This document shows, piece after piece, positions 1-9,592 of a DNA stretch of 17,234 bases (the stretch's first letter is position 1; every line of letters starts with the position of its first letter). This DNA is from Baffinella frigidus (Eukaryota; Cryptophyceae; Cryptomonadales; Baffinellaceae), in contig MU646608.1 in NCBI GenBank assembly GCA_026770585.1, forward strand, positions 188,536-205,769, given 5' to 3'. The notes beneath the pieces were generated by a model that ran no database searches, was not told the DNA's origin, and worked only from the letters and a program-made list of their open reading frames with translations. The position numbers were made by a program, and so were the translations under genes.

Positions 1-19
1 CCCCCTCCCCGCTCCTCCC

Positions 20-51
<32 letters not shown>

Positions 52-64
52 CTCCTCCTCCTCC
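1..64. repeat. (TCC)n-like pyrimidine microsatellite
   Basis: Almost pure TCC/TCCTCT tract on the + strand at the left edge. It lies upstream of the first recognisable IFT139 exon, so it is most likely intronic. No convincing exon of that gene can be read between it and position 274. Confidence 0.8.
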
Positions 65-274
65 TGTACCACGATCGCGGCATCCTCCACATCCCCGCCA
101 ATTCGGGATCCTGGAGGAGTCGTTGGAGCCCGCACGGATCCGTGCCGCCTGTGCTGGCACGTGCAACGCGGCTGCGTGGGTGCACGTGCGATGCAGGTCC
201 GTGCACATGCCACGCGCCTGCGTGGCGGCACAGCGTTTCCTGAGAGTGCGCACCCCACCGTTTCCGTCCGGCAG

Positions 275-1301
275 TACAACTCGGAAGAGGCAGAAGAGCT
301 TGAGAAGTCGTACCTTCTCCTGGCGGACATCTACGTGCAGAGCAACAAGAACGACTTGGCCCAGGAGCTCTGCCGCAAGTGCCTCACACACAACAAGTCG
401 TGCGTCAAGGCCTGGGAAATTCAGGTGTGCGCCTGCCCCATCAACTTCACATCTTGCCATGTGCAGACAGGCGGCCGCCTGTGTGCAGACAGGCGCCCGC
501 GCGGGCGGCGCGCGTGCCTGCTGCTGCCATGCCAACTACCCGACTCACCAAGGGCTGCATTGTTTCGATTCGACGCCAACCTTGTTCTGGTGATGCATGA
601 TAAGCCGCGGCGCATGCCAGAAGCAAGCAGGGTCGCGCTGCGAGCCGTGTCGCCGCACACAAGGCGGGTTGTTGCTGGAGGCGTGACGGTTGGGCGGTGT
701 GCGGTGAGCAGGGGCTGATTTATGAGAAGGAGGCGTCGTTTGCAGATGCTGCGCAGGTGCGAAGACCCTCCGCCCCCCGCCCCGGCAGGCTACTCGGCAG
801 CACACTCCTCTCGTTCGCTGCTGATCCACCCGCATCTGCTAGCGGGGTTGCCTCCTTGATGGACCCATGCACCAGTGTGGTTGGCACGGCAGCGTGCAGC
901 GGCCTCCCTGCGGCGGCGCGAGGGCCGCCGCACGCACGCAGCCAGCAGAGGGAACGACAAGAGGGAGAGGGTGCCAGACAGCTACGCAGCGTGGCTTGGG
1001 GAGGGCGGGGGAAAGGGGGCAGCAGGAATCTTGAGTGGCAGCAAGGGGCAGGGTGACAGGCGTGACTTGGGGAGGGGGTGACGCGGAGAGGCCTGGTTGT
1101 ACGCAGGTGTACGAGATGGCGTGGAAGTTCGACAACCAGAGATCGCCCGCCGTGGGCTTCAAGCTGGCGTTCAACTATCTCAAGGCCAAGCGCTTCCTCG
1201 ACGCGATCAACATCTGCCACATTGTCCTGGCCGTGCAACCTGACTACCCCAAGATCAAGAAGGAGATCCTTGATAAGGCGCGCGCGGCCATCCGCCCTTG
1301 A
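275..1301 (+). CDS. IFT139: IFT139 / TTC21B, C-terminal exons (5' end outside or not recognisable)
   Basis: C-terminal part of the tetratricopeptide subunit IFT139 of the intraflagellar transport A complex, which carries retrograde cargo and membrane proteins in cilia. Three exons, all phase 0, can be read: 275-424 (Y-N-S-E-E..., with [11 protein letters not shown]), 712-756 (a 45-bp microexon, [15 protein letters not shown]) and 1107-1301 (V-Y-E-M-A-W-K..., ending A-R-A-A-I-R-P-stop). Each donor is CAG|GT and each acceptor is CAG or GCAG. The translated order matches the known C-terminus of TTC21B/IFT139: L-L-L-A-D-I-Y, then a short G-x-I-x-E-K-E helix, then [11 protein letters not shown], and finally [14 protein letters not shown]. 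These are the last TPR-like helices. The introns are 287 and 350 bp. The first holds a direct repeat of GTGCAGACAGGCG. The 5' part of the gene (most of the roughly 1300-residue protein) is off the window. Family identification comes from remembered family sequence and is strong. Confidence 0.93.
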
Positions 1302-1361
1302 CGCCTCCACTCACCCAACCGAACCCAGCCCAACCCTCCACTCTCGCCCCCACGCAATGTC

Positions 1362-1367
1362 AATAAA
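1362..1367 (+). terminator. Poly(A) signal AATAAA of IFT139
   Basis: AATAAA lies 61 bp after the IFT139 stop codon and is the only canonical signal just downstream of it. It implies a short 3' UTR. About 230 bp then separate it from the stop codon of the convergent - strand gene at 1597, and I see nothing else coding there. No matching AATAAA was found for the - strand gene on this side. Confidence 0.75.
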
Positions 1368-1596
1368 GAAACCAAAATGAACAAGTGCGCGCGCGATGCG
1401 GATGTGTCAGATAGAGTGTAGATAGACAGCAGGCACACGCCGGCGAGGCTGCCAGCAAGCGTCGCCTCGAAACCCTGCGGTTGGCCAAGAGCCGAGTGCG
1501 TAACGTGCGTACACACGTACGCGCATGCGCATGCCAAATTCCGGGGGGCGCCCCGCCCACGGAACTGCGATCGCTAGTTGTACATTTTGATTCACG

Positions 1597-4500
1597 CTAC
1601 AGTTCCCCGTATTCAGTGCCAGCGCCCGAAACAAGCCCGAAGCTTTTGCGAACCATGGCGATGATGTCCGTCGCGTTTTCCAATCTCAGGTTCGGCGCGA
1701 ACATCTCCTGCGGCCAGGAGATGCGGACAGGGATTGTCACCACACGCTTGACACTCAAACGCCTGCGCTCTTCTCCCAGAGAGAGAGGGGTGTCCATGGT
1801 GGTGCGGAACAGAAAAGAGAGAGATGCCAAAGTGGTGCCCACCAGAAACAATGCGTTGGTGCCGAGCAGAAGGGAGAAGGGTGCCGATGGTGGTGCGGAG
1901 CAGAGGGGCAAGAGCGAGGGGTAAGTGACCTCAAGCAGAAGCTCAGCTGGCGGGAGCACCAACTTCTCGGGAACCTCCCCCCTCTGTCGGTTCCCGCCCG
2001 CCGCCCCCCCCCGTGCCCCGGGAGATCCGCTCCACTTCCCGGCAACGCCACCCTCCCCTCTCCGTCTGTCCGCAGCGCGAGGATCGTGTCCGCGCGCAGC
2101 CCCCCCTGTGTCCCGGAAGCCCAGCTCCTCACCCTCTGGCCCCTGCGTGCGGCCAACACTCCTGTCACCATGCCACCATGCCAACCGCCGTCCTCGACCG
2201 AACAAAGCCCCGTGTCCAAGCCGAGCGTGCGGCTGGGCTCCACGAGAGAGACACCGTACGGGGGGGCGGGGGGCGAAAGGAGCAGGAGGGTCGTACTTGT
2301 AGGAAGACGTATGTGCGGAGGAAGAGAGATGTTGCCAGGATCAGCCACTCGATGCCTGGATACTATTTTCACTCACGCGCGTCAGGACTCGTCAGGATTC
2401 CACTCACCTCCATCCATCAACCATCCGCACAACACGCCCTGCAAAACTGACAATGTCCAATGCCGTTCCCTTCGACGCACACACCAACACACCGTTTGCA
2501 TGGACTTAGGGCAGCGCGATGGGAGGAGACGAACCTGGTGAATGACGGCAGGAGGGTTTGGGTTGTCGGAGAGCCATACCACACCGCACCCTGGTGAGCC
2601 CGCCACCCATTCAGTCACCCTGGTGAGACCCGCCACGAATTCAGGTTAGGCGCTGCGGATCGACGTGGGTGCGAATCGACCCAGTGGGTCTGCATGCAGA
2701 GGCAGACAGAGGCCAAGGGGTGTTGGAGGAGAAGAGACAGAAGCGAGGAGAGAACCGTCTCGGGACGTGCAGCCCAGCATGACTTGACCCTTTCCCGGCA
2801 GGACAGGGACGTCTCGCGAGACCCCGCCTAGCGTCAGGACCAGGGCGCCGTTCTCTGCCAACATCATTACTCAGTGCTGCACGCCCGCGGAACCACCCCC
2901 ATCTTCGATGTGTGCTTCAATCTTGGAAACTTAGAGGCCGGGAAAAGCCGAGGGCAAAGGGGTCTTGTCTCCCTGGTGGTGCGGGGGGATCGCACCCCAC
3001 TCTTTGAAGGAGATTCGGCCCTCGAGCATTGGGAGGCCTGATGTGGGATCAACCTTGGCACGTCTCACCGCCAGGTTCAGCGCCCCCTGCCGCCACTCCC
3101 GCCGTCATCTCCCTCACCTTCGCTACCGCCAGGAGTTAACCTCGGACTCAACCACAACATATCGATGACCGCCTGCCCCACAGACACCCTCCCACTCCAG
3201 CACATCCGCCCACAGGCCAGCCATCCTCCACTCGTAATATTCGTTGATTGCGAATGCGGGTACCGGGACGCGGCGCACACACCACACGGTGCACACGAAG
3301 AGACGGCCGTGCGCGGCCGTCTCAAGGCCGTCTCTTCGTGTGGGGGGCTGGTTGGTACCTGGTCGCCAACGTGGCAGCGAGTGCCTTCGCGCTCCAACCC
3401 CTCTGCCAACAGCCCCAGCAGCACTCCCGCGTACCTACGCCCACCAGCACCCCCGCGGCCGGCATCAGTGTCACGTGTATCCACACTCGAGAGTGAAAGG
3501 GAGAGAGTCGTGGGGTGTGCACGTGCAGTGCAAGGCGGTAGCTTGAAGCGAGACCGAGGAGTACTGCAGGGAAGCGTCCCGCGCGAGAGAGGTGAACTTG
3601 ATGGTCAGGGCGGGCGCGGAGGCTGGCTTCTCAAGAGCGGGGGGACTAGGGTTGAGGTACGCGAGCTGAACTGCGCAGCTCATCGATTAGCGCTGAGCGC
3701 TTGAGGCTGCGGGACTAGGCCTGACGGACAATTGCTGATGGACCAGGGCTGAGGAACTCGAGGCGAAGGACTCCCTCGGAGGGACTACGGTCGATGGACC
3801 ATCCGCGCGGATGGAACAGGGGTGATGGACAAGCGGGGGTGCGGGAGTCGGGACGTGCACCCCGCGATGCCTTCCGGAGAGCCAGCCACACTCCCCGAGC
3901 AGATCACCCGCATCTCGCTCCCGTCCACCAACCCCCGCTCGTCCATCTCCCGAAGTGCTTCGAGGCCCCAGCACGACGCCACCCACTCTCTGCACCATCG
4001 TTGCGAGGAGCCGCGCGTTAGGGATCAGACCACCTCGCCATGGCAAAGGCATCATCAGTAACCCATGATCCTGTCGCAACCCCCCGCATGACGTCACCCC
4101 TCTGCCCCTTGTCGCATCAGTCTTCGCCCACGCATCAGGGGAGGGAGGGGGGCAGGGTTCAGAGGCTCAGAGCCGTGAGTCGGCGGAGCAAGGTCTGGGA
4201 GGGGGGTGGAAGTGGGGTGAGACATCTCATGGCTGCCTCTGAGGCTGAGATCCGCGTAGGTCTCGTCAAATGCCAAACTAATTTCCCGTGTGGTGCGACC
4301 AGCGCGTCGCTCCGAGTGGCGTGGGTGTGTTGTGCGTCGGGGAGGTGCCAGGGTTGACACGGTAGGCTGGAAGGCTGGGAAGAAGGATGCGACTTTCCTG
4401 TTGATGGAGGAGTTGAGCATCGAGGAGGATTCCTGGAAGAGGTGCAGCTCCGGCTCTCGCGCTCGGCCGGGGGCCGATCGAGCGCCGAGAGCGCCGAGGG

Positions 4501-6746
4501 TTGCTGGGAGGCTGGCGAAGGGATCTGCCTGCCGAGATCGAAACGCCGCGGGTTAGGGAGGGCGTGTGAGCGACAACCAAGACCACGCTTCGTGCACCCG
4601 CTGCGTGCAGGAGTCTTGGGCACAACACGGCCAGGTGCAGTCGCGCATCAAAGGGCGCATTGCGCTGGATCCGGCCGCAGGAGACCGAGCCTCCGGGCGC
4701 CATCCGGCAGTGAGGGGGTGGATGGCAATGCGCGGACCTGGAAGAAAACATCACGGGTGTCAAGAGCGAAGATGCGTTGGATGCCCTTGGCGCGCGCCTC
4801 GGAGGCAAATCGCCCGAACAGCTCCAGTCGCACCATGTCTGCCACCCCCACGCGGGCGGTGTTGAGAAGAGCCTCGGCGTTGGGGCGTGTGCTGGTCCAC
4901 CGGGTCAGGAAGGTGGACCAGCACGGGCCGATCGAGAGAGAGGCGGGAGGAGGCGAGGAAGAGGCGCACACAAGTGCTGCACACCACGCGTGGTGCACTC
5001 ACCATTGCCTGCCACACCGTCACGCACGGGGGATGAGCGATGCGGCAGGGATGATTGATTCGGGAGGGAGGAGCAAGGCGCACCAGTGTCGAAGGGGACA
5101 AGGCGGTCCGGGGTGCGGACATCGATCGGCCACTCGGGCAGGGTCACGCCCAGCGCCTCCATAACCACCCTCACCTGCCCACACTCCATGCGAATGTGTC
5201 CTTTTCTTGCGAATGTGTCATCGCCGCACCTGCATACCACCACAGCTAAGTCAGGCAGGTGGCGGTTAGGTTCTGGAGTTAAGGTTTCGGAATTTAGGGT
5301 TTAGAGTTCAGGGACTTGGGGGTTAAGGCGTTACCTCCAGCCTTTTGGCGGGGGGAGGGGGGGGCGACAAGCAGGGGGAAACGGTAGGGTCTCTCTGGAG
5401 GAGGAAAAGGCGGGCAGGGGCGTACAGGGAACGCAGGTCGGAGAGGAAGAGGAAGATCCCTCCCCGAAAGCCGCTCCGCCGCAGCGAGATCAGAAACGGC
5501 AACAACTTCGTCAGGCGGTACTTGTCCGCCAGCCCGATCACCGCATCCCGCCCCGGGGAGGCCTCATCATTCTCCGCACCTCGAGGCTTTTCGGCGCTCC
5601 CCTTGGTGACGTCGAGGCGCTCGCCCCAGACTTGGACTTCGCATAAGGTGAGGGTGCGCTGGAACCCCGGCAGCCAGATTGTGACATGGCTCGCCACACC
5701 TGCACGCACGCACGCACGCACCAGCGTATGTCACTTGCCTGCGCGCAACTCAACGGTGATGCGAGAAGTAGAGACGTCACTACGTTGGGAGGGGGCGTGC
5801 CTCGGCATTCAAGCGTGACCGGTCCAGTGAGGTCCTCCTCAGAAAGCAGCCAAGTCTCTCCGCACTCCACCACCCCCTCTCCCCCGCGCAGCTCCAGCAA
5901 GTAACTCAGCCGGCCTTCGAGCGCCCCGGCAGACCCATCCCCATCCTCCACGAGGCCGTGCAGCGGCGCGGTGAGCGATTCGTTGGAGAGGAGGACGTGG
6001 AAGCCGCGAAGGCTCTCGGAGCACTCTTGGCAATCGCGCCGGTTGTGGATCGTCACTGACCGCACGCTGCCCATCCCGCCGCGCAGCGCGACTGTCCACC
6101 AGGGATCCGCTGGCCCATCACCAAAGCCACCGGGTGACGGGACGTTCGTGTGCGAGCATGATCCCTGCGAGAAGTCTGATTCCGTCCTTCCGTCGACTGC
6201 GAGGTTCGCGTGTGCAGAGAATGCGGTGCTCTGCTGGTGCGCTTCTCCACGGTGCGCGAGATTGACGCTCGCGACTGCAGGCCGCCGCCGCTGCCAGGTG
6301 TGGTCCTCGATCCACGGATTTCGAGCCAAGAGGTCGCCCCTGTAGAACTCTCCGTCGCAAAAGAAAAAAACACTTGCCTCTGCCACATGGACTCCTCTCA
6401 CGTCTAGCAGCGCGACGTTCAGGCGGATTGGCCCAGGCCGAACGTGGTGTACGTGCACAGTGCATAGATGATCGGGAGATCCGCACGATGCGTCTGCCGT
6501 CCACAGTGACCACTCACCGCCATTGATTTCCACGGCGAGTAGGGTTCCTTCAGCTCCACGCAACTCCAACTCCACCGATACAGTGCCCTCCTTGGACGTC
6601 ACGGGGTCGTGTTTGGCGGGGCGAAGAATCTGCAGAATGGAAGACGCGGACTGGTCCCACGACGACAATCCCTGGAGAGACTCCTCCTCCACGCTGTGGA
6701 CGGTGCAGAGGCACAAGGCCACAGCGGCCAGGATCCTTCGAGCCAT
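1597..6746 (-). CDS. Secreted lectin-glycosyltransferase fusion (FTP/F5-8C domain + GT-A-like domain)
   Basis: Gene of about 11 exons spanning 5.15 kb on the - strand. Exons as read: E1 6746 to about 5805; E2 about 5699 to 5426 or 5335; E3 about 5174-5084; E4 about 4880-4738; E5 4528-4394; E6 3985-3861; E7 3434-3359; E8 3172-3118; E9 2854-2789; E10 2590-2535; E11 2295-1597. Phases agree at every junction from E4 to E11. Translation starts at an ATG followed by a signal peptide (M-A-R-R then a hydrophobic core A-V-A-L-C-L-C). Next come a beta-rich segment (residues ~50-130), an FTP lectin domain (~162 onward) and a glycosyltransferase-like domain. The product should enter the secretory pathway and act in the Golgi, in the ER or outside the cell; the sugar donor and acceptor cannot be inferred. 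E11 is open for 233 codons, but an extra intron (about 1921-1774) is possible because that stretch is repetitive and hydrophobic. The last about 55 residues (V-V-T-I-P-V-R-I-S-W..., stop TAG) have coding-type GC3. Total length is about 850 residues. Confidence 0.85.
2587..2644. repeat. 29-bp tandem repeat duplicating a splice acceptor
   Basis: Two 29-bp units start CACCCTGGTGAG on the + strand (2587-2615 and 2616-2644) with a few differences. On the - strand each unit carries CTCACCAG|GGTG, the acceptor of exon 10 of the lectin-glycosyltransferase gene. The copy nearer the exon gives the frame-compatible junction. Confidence 0.75.
3292..3342. repeat. 17-bp inverted repeat (hairpin) inside an intron
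   Basis: Arms CACACGAAGAGACGGCC (3292-3308) and its perfect complement (3326-3342) enclose a spacer that can itself pair (GAGACGGCCG with CGGCCGTCTC). It begins 17 bp inside the donor of intron 7 of the lectin-glycosyltransferase gene. Confidence 0.85.
4889..4924. repeat. 13-bp perfect inverted repeat
   Basis: GTGCTGGTCCACC (4889-4901) and its exact complement (4912-4924) with a 10-nt loop. It sits at the intron 3/exon 4 boundary of the lectin-glycosyltransferase gene, next to a possible acceptor (GGACCAG). Confidence 0.8.
5265..5330. repeat. Degenerate telomere-like repeat inside an intron
   Basis: GGTTAGG, GGTTTCGG, TTTAGGGTTTAGAG, TTCAGGG and similar degenerate TTTAGGG-type units. The block lies between E2 (donor GTACGC at 5425 or GTAACG at 5334) and E3 (acceptor GCAG at about 5175). 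The C-rich strand is therefore in the transcript. Confidence 0.7.
5640..6266 (-). other. Region encoding the fucolectin-like (FTP / F5-8 type C) domain
   Basis: Starts with N-L-A-H-R-G-E-A-H-Q-Q-S-T (residue ~162) and has the family landmarks in order: N-L-A-V-D-G-R-T-E-S-D-F, S-C-S-H-T, P-W-W-T-V-A-L, V-T-I-H-N-R-R-D-C, L-R-G-F-H-V-L-L-S-N, a C-G pair, V-T-L-E-C, then across an intron V-T-I-W-L-P-G and L-T-L-C-E-V-Q-V. In eel fucolectin, tachylectin-4 and relatives this fold is a Ca2+-dependent fucose-binding beta-jellyroll. A 30-residue insert follows L-L-S-N. The intron between V-T-L-E-C and V-T-I-W-L-P-G has several frame-compatible solutions. One is a GT donor near 5733 with acceptor at 5700; others are a GT donor near 5775 and a GC donor near 5804. 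The exact linker is therefore unknown. Confidence 0.82.
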
Positions 6747-7325
6747 TCTTCAAAACGAGGCGGTGGCCGGCTGCCTTCGGTTCAGTCTGGCAAGTCAGCC
6801 CGGCGTCACCATCGCTTCCTTCCGCCAGTTCTGTAGAGATCCCTCCTCGCTCTGCAAACGAAAAATTGTTAGGGACAGGCAATATCCGGAAGGAACTTGG
6901 GATCTGTCCGGATCAGACTCCCAACATAGGGCGGACACCGGTTCTGTCCGGTGTCCGCCCTATGTTGGGAGCTCGAAGAACCTAAAGGACCTATCATGAA
7001 GAGATCCACCTGTCATTCTTCCCGTCCATTCTTCAAACCGAGGTGGTGGCAGGGTTCCCTTGGCGCAGTCTGTCAAGTCAGTCTGACTTCACCATCGATT
7101 CCTTCCGCGGGAGAAAAAATCCAACAAAATAAATATGCGGCGGCAATATCCGGGGCTTGGAAACTGCGGACTCAAAAGCCCCCTTGAGGATCACGATTTA
7201 GCCGGTTTCTGCTGCGATCTTCTGTACACAGAGGCTTCATGTGATCAGAAAGGAAGAAGGGCTTTTGTACAGAAGCAGTTCCTGTGTCCGCCTTCGAAGA
7301 ACCTAAAGAACCTCAAGGACTTGAG
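6743..7325. repeat. Tandem duplication of the 5' flank of the lectin-glycosyltransferase gene
   Basis: Copy 1 (6743 to about 6990) and copy 2 (7026 to about 7325) share landmarks in the same order: CCATTCTTCAAAMCGAGG at 6743 and 7026; a CAGTCTG..AAGTCAG block; CACCATCG.TTCCTTCCGC; CAATATCCGG at 6880 and 7144; and TCGAAGAACCTAAAG.ACCT at the end. Copy 1 includes the start codon (6746-6744) and first codons of the gene. Copy 2 retains the ATG-containing box but no long frame. The stretch 6747-7535 has no other gene that I recognise. Confidence 0.75.
6918..6971. repeat. Perfect 24-bp inverted repeat
   Basis: Two 24-base arms (6918-6941 and 6948-6971) are exact reverse complements with a 6-nt loop TTCTGT. 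They lie about 170-225 bp upstream of the lectin-glycosyltransferase start codon. The right arm (GTGTCCGCCCTATGTTGGGAG) recurs in part near 12969-12987. Confidence 0.93.
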
Positions 7326-7535
7326 AAAGTTCAACATATCGATACTGCTGTCGTACCACTCTTCCATTGGGAGTTGTTGGCATCCAGTCGGTGTTGTCTG
7401 TGTGGTGAAAACACGGTGTCTTTCAATCTTTGTGAATCTGCTCATTCGAAGGCGGTTTTGCCAAACGTTTGCTTCCTTGCCCCTTCCTTCATCTGACAGT
7501 CTGGTCACCTCGAAACCTCGTTGACCCAGCAAACT

Positions 7536-7907
7536 TTAAGAACCAGTGGAACAGGCACATTTCAAGGCGTGCTTGAACGCGGAGGGGGACACATTCACCT
7601 TCTCCTCCATCTGTCTGGTTGATACGGCGGCTGCGAAGTTTGTTAGCATGGTCCACTCCGAGCTGTGACCATAGCAGAACTTTGCCAGTCCTCTGATTGC
7701 GGGCCCCTTGTTTGCGAGCACCCGCCCAGCCCGCCCAGGCGTTTGCCTTCCCTTTTGCTCACTGACAGCGCCTGCGCCAAATGAGTAACACGACGACCTA
7801 TGTACGGTAAAAGCAGAAGCTCCCTCGATGCTCCGCGGTGCTTTGGAAAACATCACACCAGCATTCACGTCTGCGACGATATGTCCCCATGAGGCAGCAA
7901 ACAACAC
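7536..7907 (-). CDS. Hypothetical protein, possibly coding
   Basis: Uninterrupted 123-codon frame with fairly ordinary composition (M-L-F-A-A-S-W-G near the start, ending C-A-C-S-T-G-S). No family is recognised and no splice signals or poly(A) signal were identified. The region is less GC-rich than the genes to the left, and the + strand here has no competing frame of similar quality. It could be chance. Confidence 0.25.
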   Translation of the reverse strand: MLFAASWGHIVADVNAGVMFSKAPRSIEGASAFTVHRSSCYSFGAGAVSEQKGRQTPGRAGRVLANKGPAIRGLAKFCYGHSSEWTMLTNFAAAVSTRQMEEKVNVSPSAFKHALKCACSTGS

Positions 7908-7964
7908 AGCTGCCTGCTGCCTGTCTCTAACCCTTCGCTTGCTACCTCAGCACTGCAAAACCTC

Positions 7965-8468
7965 CTACGCAGAGAGCATGCTGCGACAGTGGCAACTCTG
8001 GTGCATCGTTGCGTTCTCTCCTTGCACGTGGGCACCGGCATCTCTGTTTCGTGTCACCAACTCAGATCCGCACCAGACAGCACAATATGCACACAACGAA
8101 TCTACCCCATGTTTATTAAAGGTATGTACATCTCTACAACCCAACCGTTGCCTCCTCGACGACAGCCACCCGCAGGCAGGTACCGCATGACCCAGACCCT
8201 GCGCAGCAGCAGCCACGAGAAGCACGTCGTCAGGGAGTCTGCGGCAGGCGGGGTTGTAGAGGTTGCAAGGCTTGCTTGGGCCGCAGGAGCGCCTGGGAGA
8301 GGCGGTTTTGATGTTGCTCCCCGTAGAAGCGGGTGCGGCCGCTGACGACATTTGGAGGCTGCCCTGCTCGCATTCAAGGGGGGGGCTCGGGTCAAAGGGC
8401 TCCCGCAACAACCGCTCACAGTGAAAATGCATCATGCCGACCCCCTTGAAAATAATGAAAATGTGCAC
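7965..8468 (-). CDS. Hypothetical protein, possibly coding
   Basis: 167-codon frame starting M-H-I-F-I-I-F-K-G and ending R-S-M-L-S-A. It is cysteine-containing with no recognised domain. A - strand AATAAA lies inside it at about 8109-8115, and a + strand frame at 8352-8627 overlaps it, so the coding claim is weak. Confidence 0.22.
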   Translation of the reverse strand: MHIFIIFKGVGMMHFHCERLLREPFDPSPPLECEQGSLQMSSAAAPASTGSNIKTASPRRSCGPSKPCNLYNPACRRLPDDVLLVAAAAQGLGHAVPACGWLSSRRQRLGCRDVHTFNKHGVDSLCAYCAVWCGSELVTRNRDAGAHVQGENATMHQSCHCRSMLSA

Positions 8469-8883
8469 GACAAGTTAACGGCTCGGTCAAAATCATTCTA
8501 TGAGGCGATCTCGTTGCACGTGTGCCGATCGGGTATATACAGTCTCGGGTGGTGTTCGAACGTGTGCAGTCTCCGCGGGAGGTTTTCCACTCTGCGGAAG
8601 ACACTGACCTCGCGGCGCGATTTGTGAGGAGCATCTTTTGCGGGGTTTTCGTGTGGGGTGTCTCCTAATTTGATGGGAGCCTCGAACCCGGAACTTGAAA
8701 CGCCTTAGCGTCCTAGAGATGGGCCTATGGTAAGCTTATGTGAAGAGGAGGGTTCTTGTCTGCAAAGACACTCTGTAAGAAGACGCGTCTCGGCTCCAAC
8801 AACTACAACATTTACTATCGGACAACACACTACAAGGCTCCAGGACCGCCCTGACACGGCAACCCAACACGGCATCTGCTCGC

Positions 8884-9015
8884 TCAAAAGAGAGGGGTGC
8901 CATACGATTTTGCTGGGAGCCCCAGCGGTGCTGGACAGGCCATCTGAACCCCCGCTGATCGCCTCCTGCCGCGTTTCTCGCGGGCCCTCCCAGGTCGGGC
9001 CGCGCCGTCATTGCT
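8884..9015 (-). CDS. Candidate terminal exon abutting the telomere-like array
   Basis: On the - strand the array ends with CACTCACAG|AGC. The following 43 codons (S-N-D-G-A-A-R-P-G-R..., rich in Arg/Gly, ending G-T-P-L-F and TGA) are open in phase 0. That matches the phase-0 donor on the far side of the array at 10292. No family is recognised. This is inference from splice signals and frame only. Confidence 0.3.
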   Translation of the reverse strand, partial: SNDGAARPGRAREKRGRRRSAGVQMACPAPLGLPAKSYGTPLF

Positions 9016-9018
9016 CTG

Positions 9019-9539
9019 TGAGTGTTGAGGGTTGAGGGTTTGGGGTTCGGGTGAGCTGGACCCGAAGAACGTTTGGGGCGCCCACCCGCACAGTCGTCAC
9101 GACTGCCTCACGTCCAACACAAAGGCAACGAAGCGTAGGAGCCAGGTTGTTTAAGGTTGAGGGTTCAGGGTTTAGGGTTGAGGGATTGGGGTTGAGGGTT
9201 TAGGGCTTAGGGTTTAGGGTTGAGGGTTTAGAGTTTAGGGCTCACGGTTTGGGGTTTCGGGTATAGGGTATAGGGTTTATGGTTTGGGGTTTAGGATTGA
9301 GGGTATAGGGTTTAGGATTGGGGGTTGAGGGTGCAGGGTTTAGGGTTTAGGGTTTAGAGTTTAGAGTTTAGGGTTTCAGGTTTAGGGTTTAGGGTTTGGA
9401 ATTTAGGATTCAGGGTTTACGGTTCAGGATTTAGGTTTGGAGTTGGAGTTCAGAGTTTAGGGGTTACGGTTTGAAATTGAGGGTTTAGGGTTTAGGGTTT
9501 GAGGTTCAGGGATCAGGGTTTGGGGTTTGGGGCTTGCGT

Positions 9540-9592
<53 letters not shown>

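Larger units (their letters stand above)
2295..5600 (-). other. Region encoding the GT-A-like glycosyltransferase domain (E2-E11)
   Basis: Stepwise motifs: D-A-V-I-G-L-A-D-K-Y-R-L and I-F-L-F-L-S-D-L (N-terminal nucleotide-fold strands, E2); A-L-G-V-T-L-P-E-W-P (E3); I-F-A-L-D-T-R-D-V-F-F-Q, the probable metal/nucleotide-sugar D-x-(R)-D motif (E4); A-D-P-F then E-L-H-L-F-Q-E (E5); W-V-A-S-C-W-G and V-I-C-S-G-S-V-A-G-S (E6); H-V-G-D-Q (E7) joined to A-V-I-D-M-L (E8); E-N-G-A-L-V-L-T-L-G (E9); P-P-A-V-I-H-Q (E10) joined to Y-D (E11). This order (D-x-R-D-V-x-F-Q, then C-S-G-x-x-x-G-S, then D-Q-A-V, then H-Q-Y-D) resembles uncharacterised GT-A-like transferases of algae and protists. I recognise the pattern but cannot give a CAZy number. 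Confidence 0.72.

Noticed and set aside
123-835. Overlapping frames on both strands around the first IFT139 exons
   Set aside because: They read through introns or oppose the recognised exons and show no family resemblance.
1755-2372. Alternative long - strand frame overlapping the last lectin-glycosyltransferase exon
   Set aside because: It is offset from the frame that joins exon 10 in phase and ends in the well-formed C-terminus at 1597. It owes its length to high GC content.
2867-3061. Possible extra exon in intron 8 (one frame reads G-R-I-S-F-K-E-W-G-A-I-P)
   Set aside because: Exons 8 and 9 already join in phase to give S-E-E-N-G-A-L-V-L-T-L-G, which fits the expected domain order, and no splice borders support an insert.
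4394-4400. GA-AG intron after A-T-C-A-A-C-A-G (dinoflagellate-type splice site)
   Set aside because: An ordinary GT donor 4 bp further on (AAA|GTCGCA) with acceptor GAGAG|TGG at 3986 gives an equally good protein, so no unusual donor is needed here.
8660-8710. Possible tRNA on the - strand (GGGTTCGAGGCTCC resembles a B box)
   Set aside because: The T-stem pairs at only about three positions, and no anticodon stem with a 7-base loop, D-arm or acceptor stem can be formed. At most it is a decayed tRNA-like remnant.
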